64,000 nucleotides of DNA, from positions 29,894 to 93,893 of the forward strand of contig UQVZ01000011.1 in assembly GCA_900544675.1 (NCBI GenBank), written 5' to 3'. The notes under the pieces are model-generated. The model saw nothing but the letters and a program-made list of their open reading frames with translations. It did no database searches and had not been told where the DNA came from. This document shows, piece after piece, positions 1 to 8,262 of the stretch (its first letter is position 1; each line of letters starts with the position of its first letter). The DNA comes from an uncultured Bacteroides sp. (lineage in GTDB: Bacteria > Bacteroidota > Bacteroidia > Bacteroidales > Bacteroidaceae). Both the position numbers and the translations under genes were made by a program.

Positions 1-751
1 CCGCTCCGGCTCCCTCTACCTTATTTATAGGGATATGGCAATCACGCTCGATTACATCGGCCAAGTGGCGCATTCCTTCGTCCAGCAGGCGGACTTGCGT
101 TTCGTCCGCTCCTTTTTGCCGGGCGAATACGTAAGCGGCTCCTTCGGGCCCGCAAAACGGATTCTTCACATCACAAGCCACGGTGAAGCTTGCTTGGGAT
201 AAGCCCGGATGCAACCGGCTCAGGTCTATATGGGCTATCTGCCCCATTATCTTTCCGCCATACCCCAGTTCGTTTCCTGCCTCATCGTAGAATGTCGCGC
301 CCAATGCCCGGAGCATGCCGGTGCCTCCGTCGTTGGTGGCGCTTCCTCCGATACCGATGATGAACCGGCGGAACCCTTGCTCCAAGGCTTCCCGTATCAG
401 TTCGCCCGTCCCGTAAGTCGTGGCACACATCGGGTCGCGTTCGTCGGCGGAAAGGGTGGTCAGCCCGTTGATTTCCGCCATTTCGACGATGGCAGTCCTC
501 TTGTCGCCCGATATCCCGTAGCGTGCCTGCCGCATACGCATCAAAGGGTCGTGCGCCCGGGTCGTGATGAAATGCCCTTGCGTGGCCTCTGTCAGGGTGT
601 CGAGCATGCCTTCTCCTCCGTCGGAAACAGGGACGGATACCACCCGGCAGGCAGGCGATATCCGGTGTATGGTTTCGGCTACACACCGCTCCACTTCTTT
701 CGAAGAGAGGCAACCTTTGAACGAATCGATAGCTAAAACAATCTTTTTCAT
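1..751 (-). CDS. Glycerate kinase (glycerate 2-kinase family), 3' end cut off by the window edge
   Basis: The minus strand reads open from an ATG at 751 to the first base, giving about 250 residues of a protein that begins MKKIVLAIDSFKGCLSSKEV. This is the typical N-terminus of the GlxK/GarK glycerate kinase family, which phosphorylates D-glycerate in the cytoplasm and feeds it into glycolysis. Other family hallmarks are VPVSDGGEGMLDTL near residue 43, the GIGGSATNDGGTGML glycine-rich block near residue 125, and VACDVKNPFCGPEGAAY near 190. About 130 C-terminal residues lie outside the window. The gene diverges from the POT transporter, and the two promoters overlap. Family assignment is secure; substrate specificity within the family is inferred. 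Confidence 0.9.
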   Translation of the reverse strand, partial: MKKIVLAIDSFKGCLSSKEVERCVAETIHRISPACRVVSVPVSDGGEGMLDTLTEATQGHFITTRAHDPLMRMRQARYGISGDKRTAIVEMAEINGLTTLSADERDPMCATTYGTGELIREALEQGFRRFIIGIGGSATNDGGTGMLRALGATFYDEAGNELGYGGKIMGQIAHIDLSRLHPGLSQASFTVACDVKNPFCGPEGAAYVFARQKGADETQVRLLDEGMRHLADVIERDCHIPINKVEGAGA

Positions 752-770
752 AACGTACTGCGCTTATTTC

Positions 771-801
771 TTTGCAAAAATAAGTAATTTTCATACCTTT
801 G
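771..801 (+). promoter_or_regulatory. Promoter of the POT transporter gene
   Basis: TTTG at 771-774, then 19 bases, then TACCTTTG at 794-801. This fits the Bacteroides primary-sigma consensus TTTG-N19-21-TAnnTTTG fully. The predicted transcription start is near 807, leaving a 5' leader of about 40 bases before the ATG at 848. Confidence 0.6.
775..782 (-). promoter_or_regulatory. Putative -7 box for glycerate kinase
   Basis: On the minus strand this reads TATTTTTG, a match to the Bacteroides -7 consensus TAnnTTTG, 23 bases upstream of the glycerate kinase ATG. No clear TTTG -33 box is seen at the right distance. It directly abuts the -33 box of the divergent plus-strand promoter. Confidence 0.4.
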
Positions 802-847
802 TCCGTGGAAAAATGTTTTTTTTAATCATCTTAAAATAATTACATGT

Positions 848-2380
848 ATGTTTGAAGGACAACCTAAAGGGCTTTATGCCCTGGCTCTCGCCAATACGGG
901 AGAGCGATTCGGTTACTACACCATGCTGGCTATCTTCGTTTTGTTTCTGATGGACAATTTCGGCATGTCGCCGAGTACGGCCGGCAACATTTACGCTATG
1001 TTTTTAGCTTTAGTTTATTTTTTACCGTTTATCGGAGGCATTCTTGCCGATAAGTTCGGCTACGGACGGATGGTGACCGTGGGCGTCATCGCCATGTTCG
1101 CCGGATACGTCTTGCTGGCTCTGCCGGTGGGAAGCGGCACCCTGGGGCTGATAGCCATGTTTGCCGCCTTGGTGGTAATCAGTTGCGGTACGGGACTTTT
1201 CAAGGGAAACCTGCAAGTGATGGTGGGCAACCTGTACGATGACCCCCGCTATGCCAAGCGGCGCGATTCGGCGTTCAGCATCTTTTATATGGCCATCAAT
1301 ATCGGCGCGCTCTTCGCCCCGACAGCAGCCGTAGAGATTATGAAATATGCGCAGAACAGCTGGGGCGTGAGCGAAAACGACTCTTATCACTTTGCTTTCG
1401 GCGTGGCTTGTATCTCGCTTATCGTGTCGATGGCCATTTATTACGGCTTCCGCGGCACGTTCCGTCATGTAGAGGGAGGGGCTGTAAAGGAAGAGGATAA
1501 AGCGGCAAGCGCTGCCGTGAAGCATGAAGAGCTTTCTCCGCGTGAGACGAAAGAACGTATCGTGGCGCTCTGTCTGGTGTTTGCCGTGGTCATCTTCTTC
1601 TGGATGGCGTTCCATCAGAACGGCTTGACCCTGACTTACTTTGCAGCCCAGTTTACGGCTAAAAGCTCTACCGGACTGGAAAGCATGATGTTCAGCGTGT
1701 GGAATCTGGTTGCGGTGATATTCATCGTTTATGCCTTGTTCTCGCTCTTCCAGTCGAAGACCGGCAAGGGGAAACTCATTTCGGGCATCGTCATTCTGTT
1801 GGCTTTGGTGTTTTTAGGATACCGTTATGCGGCTCTTCCCGAAAGCACTCCGGTAGACGCTCCTATCTTCCAGCAGTTCAACCCCTTCTTTGTCGTAGCT
1901 CTTACCCCGGTATCGATGGCCATCTTCAGTTCGTTGGCAGCCCGTGGCAAAGAGCCTTCGGCTCCGCGTAAAATCGGTTTGGGCATGTTGGTGGCAGCTT
2001 GCGGCTATGTGCTGATGTTGCTGGCTTCCGTGGGCTTGCTTTCTCCGACCGACCAGGTACAGGCCATCGAGGCGGGTACGGCTTCGTTCGTGTCGCCCAA
2101 CTGGCTGGTGTCTACCTATCTGGTATTGACGTTTGCCGAGTTGCTTCTTTCGCCGATGGGTATCTCGTTTGTATCGAAAGTGGCTCCTCCCAAGTATAAG
2201 GGTATGATGATGGGCGGATGGTTCGTGGCTACCGCTATCGGCAATTACCTGACATCTGTCGCGTCCTGGTTGTGGGGCGATCTCCCCTTGTATTTCGTAT
2301 GGGGCGTATTGCTGGTACTCTGTCTGCTGGCTGCCCTGTTCATCTTCTCGGTAATGAAACGTTTGGAAAAGGTAGCATAA
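848..2380 (+). CDS. POT-family (proton-dependent oligopeptide) MFS transporter
   Basis: This 510-residue inner-membrane protein has at least a dozen hydrophobic segments. Its N-terminal GERFGYYTMLAIFVLF corresponds to the POT signature ExxERFxYY, and GTGLFKGNLQVMVGNLYDD matches the second POT signature region. The family imports di- and tripeptides with protons. The first Glu of ExxER is Asn here (NTGER), which may change proton coupling. A charged loop near residues 210-240 (KEEDKAASAAVKHEE) lies between the two six-helix bundles. The gene has its own promoter and a hairpin after its stop, so it is probably monocistronic. Peptide as substrate is inferred from the family. Confidence 0.88.
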   Translation: MFEGQPKGLYALALANTGERFGYYTMLAIFVLFLMDNFGMSPSTAGNIYAMFLALVYFLPFIGGILADKFGYGRMVTVGVIAMFAGYVLLALPVGSGTLGLIAMFAALVVISCGTGLFKGNLQVMVGNLYDDPRYAKRRDSAFSIFYMAINIGALFAPTAAVEIMKYAQNSWGVSENDSYHFAFGVACISLIVSMAIYYGFRGTFRHVEGGAVKEEDKAASAAVKHEELSPRETKERIVALCLVFAVVIFFWMAFHQNGLTLTYFAAQFTAKSSTGLESMMFSVWNLVAVIFIVYALFSLFQSKTGKGKLISGIVILLALVFLGYRYAALPESTPVDAPIFQQFNPFFVVALTPVSMAIFSSLAARGKEPSAPRKIGLGMLVAACGYVLMLLASVGLLSPTDQVQAIEAGTASFVSPNWLVSTYLVLTFAELLLSPMGISFVSKVAPPKYKGMMMGGWFVATAIGNYLTSVASWLWGDLPLYFVWGVLLVLCLLAALFIFSVMKRLEKVA

Positions 2381-2410
2381 GTCAAAAAATATCTATCTCG
2401 ATTAAGATAT

Positions 2411-2455
2411 AAAGGACGCTGAAGCCGGAAAGTAGAGTCGGTTTCAGCGTCCTTT
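2411..2455 (+). terminator. Terminator-like hairpin after the POT gene
   Basis: AAAGGACGCTGAA pairs with TTCAGCGTCCTTT across a loop of about 19 bases, 30 bases after the POT stop. The following T-tract is weak. Confidence 0.6.
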
Positions 2456-2519
2456 GTATTGGTTGGTAAAATGGATTTTCAGGTTTGGGAAAGTGATAGC
2501 GTGTTGAGACTTTCTTTGT

Positions 2520-3185
2520 TTATTTCAGTAGGGAGTCCAACCGTTGGCTGGAAACTTCCGGCAATATTTTTCTGAATTGGCATAACATTCTGTCATGTGA
2601 TTCTTGCGGTGTACGGTTGGGATGGCAACCTTCTTTTCCAAACAAGCTTTCCGGAGTTGTGAGCAAAGACCATCCCCACCCATATTCCCGTCCGTGTTGG
2701 TCGTGTGGATAAATAAAGTCTTTGATTACGATATAGCCTCCCATTTCCAGTCGGGTCAGATAGGCATCAAATTTACTGCGCATTTTTGGTCCGGTAAAGC
2801 CGCATGCGGCACGCAGTTCGCGAGTGATGAGGCTGCCTTCGTTTTTCAGTGTGGTCAGGATACTTTCTTCGATGCTTCCTTCTTCCGGATAAGGGTAGAC
2901 GCTCCGCCGGTAATGGCAAAAGTCGGGCCACCATTCCCGGCTGATAAAGGCAGCCTTGCGGTTGAAGAACTTTCCGTATGCACAACCGCTTTCTTGTAGG
3001 ATGGAACCTTTCCATTCCCAAAGCGGCCATTCCCAGCCTCCGTCAGGCAATTGGGTGTATTGACAATCTTCGTCCATTACTTCTTCTGCCGACCATCCGG
3101 GGATTCCCATGCGTAATAGGGGCAGAAAGCCTATTTGTTGGATATAGTCAATCAATTCAGGACAAGAGTGTAAAACTTGTTTCAT
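2520..3185 (-). CDS. AlkZ-related protein (winged-helix, possible DNA glycosylase relative)
   Basis: A 221-residue soluble protein rich in aromatic residues, with blocks such as DGGWEWPLWEWKG, FFNRKAAFISREWWPDFCHY and GWGWSLLTTPESLFG. I associate this pattern with the short AlkZ-related proteins of Bacteroidetes, which are distantly related to the YcaQ/AlkZ alkylpurine or crosslink glycosylases built from winged-helix repeats. Residues around 110-150 (ILTTLKNEGSLITRELRAAC) look like a winged-helix DNA-binding unit. No catalytic residue can be assigned. The gene stands alone, with a dispersed repeat upstream. Function is unknown; a role in DNA repair is only suggested by the family name. Confidence 0.55.
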   Translation of the reverse strand: MKQVLHSCPELIDYIQQIGFLPLLRMGIPGWSAEEVMDEDCQYTQLPDGGWEWPLWEWKGSILQESGCAYGKFFNRKAAFISREWWPDFCHYRRSVYPYPEEGSIEESILTTLKNEGSLITRELRAACGFTGPKMRSKFDAYLTRLEMGGYIVIKDFIYPHDQHGREYGWGWSLLTTPESLFGKEGCHPNRTPQESHDRMLCQFRKILPEVSSQRLDSLLK

Positions 3186-3279
3186 TTTATCTTTTCTCTG
3201 TTTATTGTTTTCATTATTATGGGTATAGTTTCATATTTAACCATGAAATGCGAACCGATATCCAGTCAACTAAATTTAT

Positions 3280-3456
3280 AGTACTACGCAATCCAGTCCT
3301 CGTTCAGTTCTTACAGGCAAGGACTGCAATCCTTATTAGGGAAGTACTGCAATCCTTGCCTGCTACAACCCCAATCCTGGCTAGGTATGCCGGTTAAGGC
3401 AACTGGCTGCATGCAGCAAAGCAGCTAATTGTCTTTGCCGGTATAGCTATCTTCAT
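3280..3456 (+). repeat. Dispersed intergenic repeat, copy A
   Basis: About 180 bases starting AGTACTACGCAATCCAGTCC and ending near AGCTATCTTCAT. They align, in inverted orientation, with 49293-49472 (copy B). The shared blocks include 23 identical bases at the start, CAATCCTTGCCTGCTACAAC, CGGTTAAGGCAA and AGCTATCTTCAT, separated by diverged spacers. Inside, CAGGCAAGGACTGCA can pair with the later TGCAATCCTTGCCTG, so a transcript would fold. It lies between the AlkZ-related gene and the terminator of the DUF1573 gene. No protein is encoded. Confidence 0.8.
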
Positions 3457-3496
3457 CTTTTTAGACTTGTAGCATTATGAATTAGTTAAACACAAA

Positions 3497-3536
3497 AAAG
3501 TGAATAGCGGATATGTATTCTCTCGCTATTCACTTT
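3497..3536 (-). terminator. Terminator of the DUF1573 gene
   Basis: On the minus strand, AAAGTGAATAGCG and CGCTATTCACTTT pair across a 14-base loop and are followed by TTTTTTGTG, a U-tract. It lies 28 bases beyond the DUF1573 stop codon. Confidence 0.75.
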
Positions 3537-3563
3537 CTTGTATGTTGATAAGGAATAAGATGA

Positions 3564-3956
3564 TTATTCTTCAACTACCGGTGTCATTTCGCCTTCTACA
3601 TAGAGGCGTACCACTTCTTGTTTAGCATTGGTACGGAGAGTAATAGACTTACGGAAATGTCCGGGGAACTTGCCCGCTCCGTTATAAGTTATGGTTATTT
3701 CTCCGCTTTCACCCGGTTTGATGGGTTCTTTGGGGTATTGAGGAATGGTGCATCCGCATGTGGCAATTACCTGATGGATGACTAACGGACCGTTTCCTGT
3801 ATTGGTGAACTGGAAAGTGCAGCTTACTTTCGGGCTGTTTGCGGGGAAAGAGCCGAAGTCGTGTGTGGTCTCTTTAAACTTGATTTCGGCAGTACCTGCT
3901 GCGATGGCAACTACAACCATTGCTACAAGACATAAAGTGGTAAGAATCTTTTTCAT
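3564..3956 (-). CDS. DUF1573 domain secreted protein
   Basis: A 130-residue protein with a signal peptide (MKKILTTLCLVAMVVVAIAAG) followed by one DUF1573 domain. Typical features are FKETTHDFGSF near residue 28, FTNTGNGPLVIHQVIATCGC near 52, and PGESGEITITYN near 83. DUF1573 is an immunoglobulin-like ASH/MSP-type beta sandwich common in periplasmic and surface proteins of Bacteroidetes; its function is not established. The CGCT cysteine pair is a usual family feature. It is preceded by the relA-side hairpin repeat and followed by a clear terminator, so it is probably transcribed alone. Confidence 0.88.
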   Translation of the reverse strand: MKKILTTLCLVAMVVVAIAAGTAEIKFKETTHDFGSFPANSPKVSCTFQFTNTGNGPLVIHQVIATCGCTIPQYPKEPIKPGESGEITITYNGAGKFPGHFRKSITLRTNAKQEVVRLYVEGEMTPVVEE

Positions 3957-4063
3957 GGAAATCGTTTTATTTTAAAAACCTTACAAAGGTAGGGGATTTT
4001 CTCTTATCTTGATGTGTATCAAGCGTTATAAAAATAAAAAATAGGGATAGACGGGCTTTTTTG

Positions 4064-4143
4064 AACACAGAGACACAAAGACACAGAGCATATAATCCCA
4101 ATTATGGGGCGAATAAACCTCTGTGTCTTTGTGTCTCTGTGTT
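4064..4143. repeat. CACAGAG/CACAAAG hairpin repeat, copy 1
   Basis: A perfect 25-base inverted repeat: arm 4064-4088 beginning AACACAGAGACACAAAGA, and arm 4119-4143, with a 30-base loop. It lies between the DUF1573 start and the relA stop, where it could end relA transcription. Related sequences occur at 12401-12465 and at the last bases of the window. Confidence 0.8.
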
Positions 4144-4192
4144 TGAATTATTCACGTCTCTGTATTCAATTTATCCCGTCTTTGCGTTCAAA

Positions 4193-6409
4193 TTATCCTC
4201 GGCTGACCTGCTTTACGCCTTTCACGGTTTTTATCTTCTTGATAAGTGCCTCCAGCTTGTTGGTGTCATCTACCATGACGGTCAGCATGCCCGAGAAAAG
4301 TCCGTCGTTCGAGTCGATGCTGATGGAACGCAGCAGGATGTTGTCTTCCTTGTTGATGATGGAAGTGATGTTGGTCACGATGCCGATGTCGTCATGCCCT
4401 ACGATGCGGAGCGTGATGGGGTATTGTTTTCCTTGGCTCTTGCCTGCCCAACGGGCACGCACGATGCGGTAAGGGAAGCGTGACTTCAGTTCGGGCGCAT
4501 TGGGGCAATCGCACCGGTGTATCTTGATGCCTCCCGAAATGGTCACAAAGCCGAATACCTCATCGCCGTAAATCGGGTTGCAGCATTTCGCCAGTTTGAA
4601 GTCGATGCCTTTCAGGTGCTGGTCGATGACCAGTACATCGTCTTTATAGGGGTTCTTGTCGTCCGCAGCCTGCTGCATGTTGAAGCTTTCGGCGCTTCGG
4701 TAAGTCACGTCTTCACGCTGTTCGGTCTCTTTCCGTTGCATCTCCAGGTAGTGGTCAATCAGGGTGTTGACATCCGTTGTTTCGTTGGCGATGCTTTGGT
4801 AAAAGTCGGTCACGGTCTTGAAACCCGATTTCTTGATGAGGCGCATCAGGATGGCTTCATCGTATTCTATCTTGCGGTTCTTGAATTTGCGCTCCAAGGT
4901 TTCACGGGCAAACTCGGTCTGTCGTGCCACCAGTTCTTTCAGCGCCTGCCGTATCTTGTTCCGTGCTTTCGAGGTGGTGACAAAGTTCAGCCAGTCACGT
5001 TTAGGCGTCTGGGTGGTCGAAGTCATAATCTCCACCTGGTCTCCGCTGTTCAGCGTTTGCCTTAATTGCACGTTGCGGCCGTTTACCTTGGCTCCTACGC
5101 AGTGGCATCCTAAGTTGGAGTGGATGGCAAAGGCGAAATCGAGTACGGTTGCGCCTTGCGGTAACTTGTACAAATCACCCTTCGGACTGAACACGAACAC
5201 TTCGTCTTTATACAGGTCCAGCTTGAACTGGTCGATGGTCTCGGCATCGTTGTCGGCATTCTCCAGTGTCTCGCGAATAGAGTTCAGCCATTCGTCCAGT
5301 CCTGTTTCGCCTTTTATCCCCTTGTAACGCCAGTGGGCAGCCAATCCCTTTTCGGCTATTTCGTCCATGCGTTCGGTACGTATCTGCACTTCCACCCATT
5401 TCCCTTCGGGACCCATTACCGTAATGTGGAGGGATTCATAGCCGTTGCTTTTAGGCACGGAAAGCCAGTCGCGCAGGCGTTTCGGGTTAGGCAGGTACAT
5501 ATCCGTCACTATCGAATACACTTGCCAGCATTCCTGTTTCTCCTTATCCAATGGAGAGTCGAGGATGATGCGGATGGCAAACAGGTCATACACGCCTTCG
5601 AAGGGACAACCTTGTTTCTTCATCTTCTGGTAGATGGAATGAATGGTTTTGGTGCGTCCCTTGATGTGGAACTTCAGTCCGCTTTCTTCCAGCTTTTTGC
5701 TGACAGGCTCGATGAACTGTTGGATATACCGGTCGCGTGCCGCTTTGGTGGCGTTCAGTTTCTCCTTTATATAATAGTACACATCGTGCTCGGTATATTT
5801 CAGCGACAAGTCTTCCAGTTCCGATTTCAGTTTGTACAGTCCCAGCTTGTGTGCCAGCGGTGCATACAGGTGGGCAGCCTCATGCGATACGGCCAGACGG
5901 GCTTCGTCGTTGGGACTGTCTTTGATTTGCCTCATCAGGTTCACGCGGTCGGCTATCATGATGAGGATAACGCGCATGTCTTCGGCAAACGAAAGCAGCA
6001 GGTTGCGGAAGTTTTCCGATTCAATGGTCGGGCTTTTCTCGTAAAGCTCGTTAATCTTGACCAGTCCGCGTATGATGCCTGCCACGTCTTCTCCGTAGGT
6101 CTTTTGTATGGATTCGAGTGTACATAAGTGGTATTTCACCGATTCATGCAGCATGATGCCCAAGATGGAGGCGCGGCGCATGCCGATTTCTTCCGCTACG
6201 ATGATGGCAGTCTGCATGTCTTTGATAATCGGGTTCATGCCGAATGCGTTACGTGGAATAGTTCCTGCTGATATGCTTTGGATGAGTTGTTGCTTCACGT
6301 TGCGGCAATCATCTTTTTGTAAAGTATCTCCTGATAGTTGTAAAAGACGTTTGTAAAGCGAAACGAGCTGCGTATGCTCTTGCGGTGTAAAAAATGCTTG
6401 CTCTTCCAT
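4193..6409 (-). CDS. relA: RelA/SpoT-family (p)ppGpp synthetase with degenerate hydrolase domain
   Basis: About 738 residues from the ATG at 6409 (MEEQAFFTPQEHTQL); upstream in-frame ATGs at 6436 and 6487 are possible. The layout is that of a long RSH enzyme. It has an HD-like region (residues 50-180), a synthetase (residues about 220-360, with RTKTIHSIYQKMKKQG, YDLFAIRIIL, GYESLHITVMG and VEVQIRT), a TGS domain (DEVFVFSPKGDLYKLPQGAT), a conserved-Cys region (KCCNPIYGDEVFGFVT) and a C-terminal ACT domain. The hydrolase motifs are lost: HDxxED reads HESVKY, and the later DRLHN-type motif reads DRVNLM. It therefore probably makes but does not degrade (p)ppGpp, acting at the ribosome in the stringent response. 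Confidence 0.92.
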   Translation of the reverse strand: MEEQAFFTPQEHTQLVSLYKRLLQLSGDTLQKDDCRNVKQQLIQSISAGTIPRNAFGMNPIIKDMQTAIIVAEEIGMRRASILGIMLHESVKYHLCTLESIQKTYGEDVAGIIRGLVKINELYEKSPTIESENFRNLLLSFAEDMRVILIMIADRVNLMRQIKDSPNDEARLAVSHEAAHLYAPLAHKLGLYKLKSELEDLSLKYTEHDVYYYIKEKLNATKAARDRYIQQFIEPVSKKLEESGLKFHIKGRTKTIHSIYQKMKKQGCPFEGVYDLFAIRIILDSPLDKEKQECWQVYSIVTDMYLPNPKRLRDWLSVPKSNGYESLHITVMGPEGKWVEVQIRTERMDEIAEKGLAAHWRYKGIKGETGLDEWLNSIRETLENADNDAETIDQFKLDLYKDEVFVFSPKGDLYKLPQGATVLDFAFAIHSNLGCHCVGAKVNGRNVQLRQTLNSGDQVEIMTSTTQTPKRDWLNFVTTSKARNKIRQALKELVARQTEFARETLERKFKNRKIEYDEAILMRLIKKSGFKTVTDFYQSIANETTDVNTLIDHYLEMQRKETEQREDVTYRSAESFNMQQAADDKNPYKDDVLVIDQHLKGIDFKLAKCCNPIYGDEVFGFVTISGGIKIHRCDCPNAPELKSRFPYRIVRARWAGKSQGKQYPITLRIVGHDDIGIVTNITSIINKEDNILLRSISIDSNDGLFSGMLTVMVDDTNKLEALIKKIKTVKGVKQVSRG

Positions 6410-6573
6410 AATCTTTATAGCTAACGAGTTAACCATTGACAAGGGGCTTGAACCGTTTCGTTGAACAGGTGTCTGAAGCCTTGTCAACTTACGGATTGGT
6501 ACCTTGTCAACTAAATTTCGGGTAAAGTTACTTTTTTTCTTTGTTATCTGTGCATGGTTAATGGATTTTTTTA

Positions 6574-6581
6574 TATTTTTG
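6574..6581 (+). promoter_or_regulatory. Putative -7 box for the DUF4301 gene
   Basis: TATTTTTG matches TAnnTTTG, 49 bases upstream of the ATG at 6631. No good -33 box is visible at the usual spacing. Confidence 0.4.
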
Positions 6582-6630
6582 GGGTGGAATCATTACTATA
6601 TGACTTATTCATTACTTAAATTTCTCTTAT

Positions 6631-8154
6631 ATGTTAACACACGAAGACAAAGAATTGTTGGCGCAGAAAGGAATTTCTGAGCAACAGATTGAAGAGCAAC
6701 TGGCTTGTTTCGAACACGGATTTCCTTTTTTGCGCCTGGCAGCAGCTGCATCAGTAGAAAATAACGGCATTATGGTAGCCGATGAAGCCATGCAGAAAAA
6801 ATACTTGGCAGCATGGGATGCCTATAAGGACGGCGACCGCAAGATTGTGAAGTTCGTTCCGGCTTCGGGAGCAGCAAGCCGTATGTTTAAGAATATGTTC
6901 GAGTTCTTAGGTGCCGATTACGATGTGCCTACTACCGATTTCGAAAAGAAATTCTTTGACCATATCCACAGCTTCGCTTTCTACAACGACCTGAATGCCG
7001 CTTGTCTGGACAACACGGGTAAGGACATCAATGCCTTGCTGGAGGAAAAGAATTACAAGGCTATTGTATCCAACTTGCTGGAAGCTGCCGGGCTGAATTA
7101 CGGTTCGCTTCCGAAAGGCTTGCTCAAGTTCCACCGCTATGCCGACGGTGTGCGTACTCCGCTGGAAGAACATCTGGTAGAAGGCGCTTTGTATGCAGCC
7201 GGAAAGACAGGTAAAGTCAATGTACATTTCACCGTTTCTACCGAACATCGTGCCTTGTTTGCTAAATTGGTAGATGCCAAGGTAGGCGAGTATGCCAAGA
7301 AATATGGTGTGGAATACAACATTACGTTCTCTGAACAGAAGCCCAGCACCGATACGATTGCTGCCGATATGGAAAATAAACCTTTCCGCGACGATAAAGG
7401 GAAGCTGGTATTCCGTCCGGGTGGCCACGGTGCATTGATTGAAAACCTGAACGACCTGGATGCCGATATTGTATTCATCAAGAATATCGACAACGTGGTG
7501 CCCGACCGTTTGAAAGAAGATACCGTAACTTACAAGAAGCTGTTGGCAGGTGTATTGATTACCCTTCAGAAACAGGCATTCGATTACCTGCAATTGCTGG
7601 ATAGCGGCCATTACAGCCACGAACAACTGGAAAACATCATCCGTTTCGTTCAGCAGCAGTTGCGTTGCCGTAAAGAAGATATCAAAAATATGGAAGACGC
7701 CGACCTGGTTATCTACTTGCGCAAGAAGCTGAATCGTCCGATGCGTGTATGCGGTATGGTGAAGAATGTCGGCGAACCGGGTGGAGGTCCGTTCCTGGCA
7801 TACAATCCTGACGGCACGGTTTCATTGCAGATTCTGGAAAGTTCGCAGATTGATATGAAAGACCCTGAAAAGAAAGCGATGTTCGAAAAGGGAACACACT
7901 TCAATCCGGTAGACCTGGTATGTGCCGTACGCGACTATAAGGGCAATAAGTTCAATTTGCTGGAACACGTGGATAAGGCTACAGGCTTTATCTCGTATAA
8001 ATCGAAGAACGGCAAAGACCTGAAAGCGCTCGAGCTTCCGGGCTTGTGGAACGGTTCGATGAGCGATTGGAATACCGTATTCGTAGAAGTGCCTCTGACT
8101 ACGTTTAATCCGGTGAAGACCGTCAACGACCTGTTGCGTGAACAGCACCAATAA
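6631..8154 (+). CDS. DUF4301 family protein
   Basis: A 507-residue cytoplasmic protein without signal peptide or membrane segments. It carries the conserved DUF4301 blocks: KFVPASGAASRMFKNMFEFL near residue 75, LKFHRYADGVRTPLEEH near 165, FRPGGHGALIENLNDLDADI near 260, and GMVKNVGEPGGGPFLAYN near 375. The PASGAASRM and PGGHGALIENLN blocks recall nucleotidyltransferase-like folds (binding of a sugar-nucleotide or nucleotide), but no activity is known to me for this Bacteroidetes family. It is followed by a hairpin and then a TlpA-like gene. Confidence 0.85.
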   Translation: MLTHEDKELLAQKGISEQQIEEQLACFEHGFPFLRLAAAASVENNGIMVADEAMQKKYLAAWDAYKDGDRKIVKFVPASGAASRMFKNMFEFLGADYDVPTTDFEKKFFDHIHSFAFYNDLNAACLDNTGKDINALLEEKNYKAIVSNLLEAAGLNYGSLPKGLLKFHRYADGVRTPLEEHLVEGALYAAGKTGKVNVHFTVSTEHRALFAKLVDAKVGEYAKKYGVEYNITFSEQKPSTDTIAADMENKPFRDDKGKLVFRPGGHGALIENLNDLDADIVFIKNIDNVVPDRLKEDTVTYKKLLAGVLITLQKQAFDYLQLLDSGHYSHEQLENIIRFVQQQLRCRKEDIKNMEDADLVIYLRKKLNRPMRVCGMVKNVGEPGGGPFLAYNPDGTVSLQILESSQIDMKDPEKKAMFEKGTHFNPVDLVCAVRDYKGNKFNLLEHVDKATGFISYKSKNGKDLKALELPGLWNGSMSDWNTVFVEVPLTTFNPVKTVNDLLREQHQ

Positions 8155-8179
8155 ATCATTGAGATAAGAGACTTGAATA

Positions 8180-8232
8180 TGAAAAAGCATAAGGCGGGAA
8201 GGGTGGTTCCTTTTCTGCTTTATGCTTTTCTT
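8180..8232 (+). terminator. Terminator-like hairpin after the DUF4301 gene
   Basis: AAAAAGCATAAGGCGGGAA pairs imperfectly with TTTTCTGCTTTATGCTTTT, 25 bases after the stop, followed by a T-rich stretch. Confidence 0.55.
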
Positions 8233-8262
8233 ATAGCTGTTTGTGCTTAGTTTTCTTGTGCC

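Noticed and set aside
282..794. 170-codon minus-strand frame overlapping glycerate kinase
   Set aside because: It is the wrong frame of the glycerate kinase gene; its product is Arg/His-rich with no family similarity, while the true frame from 751 is clear.
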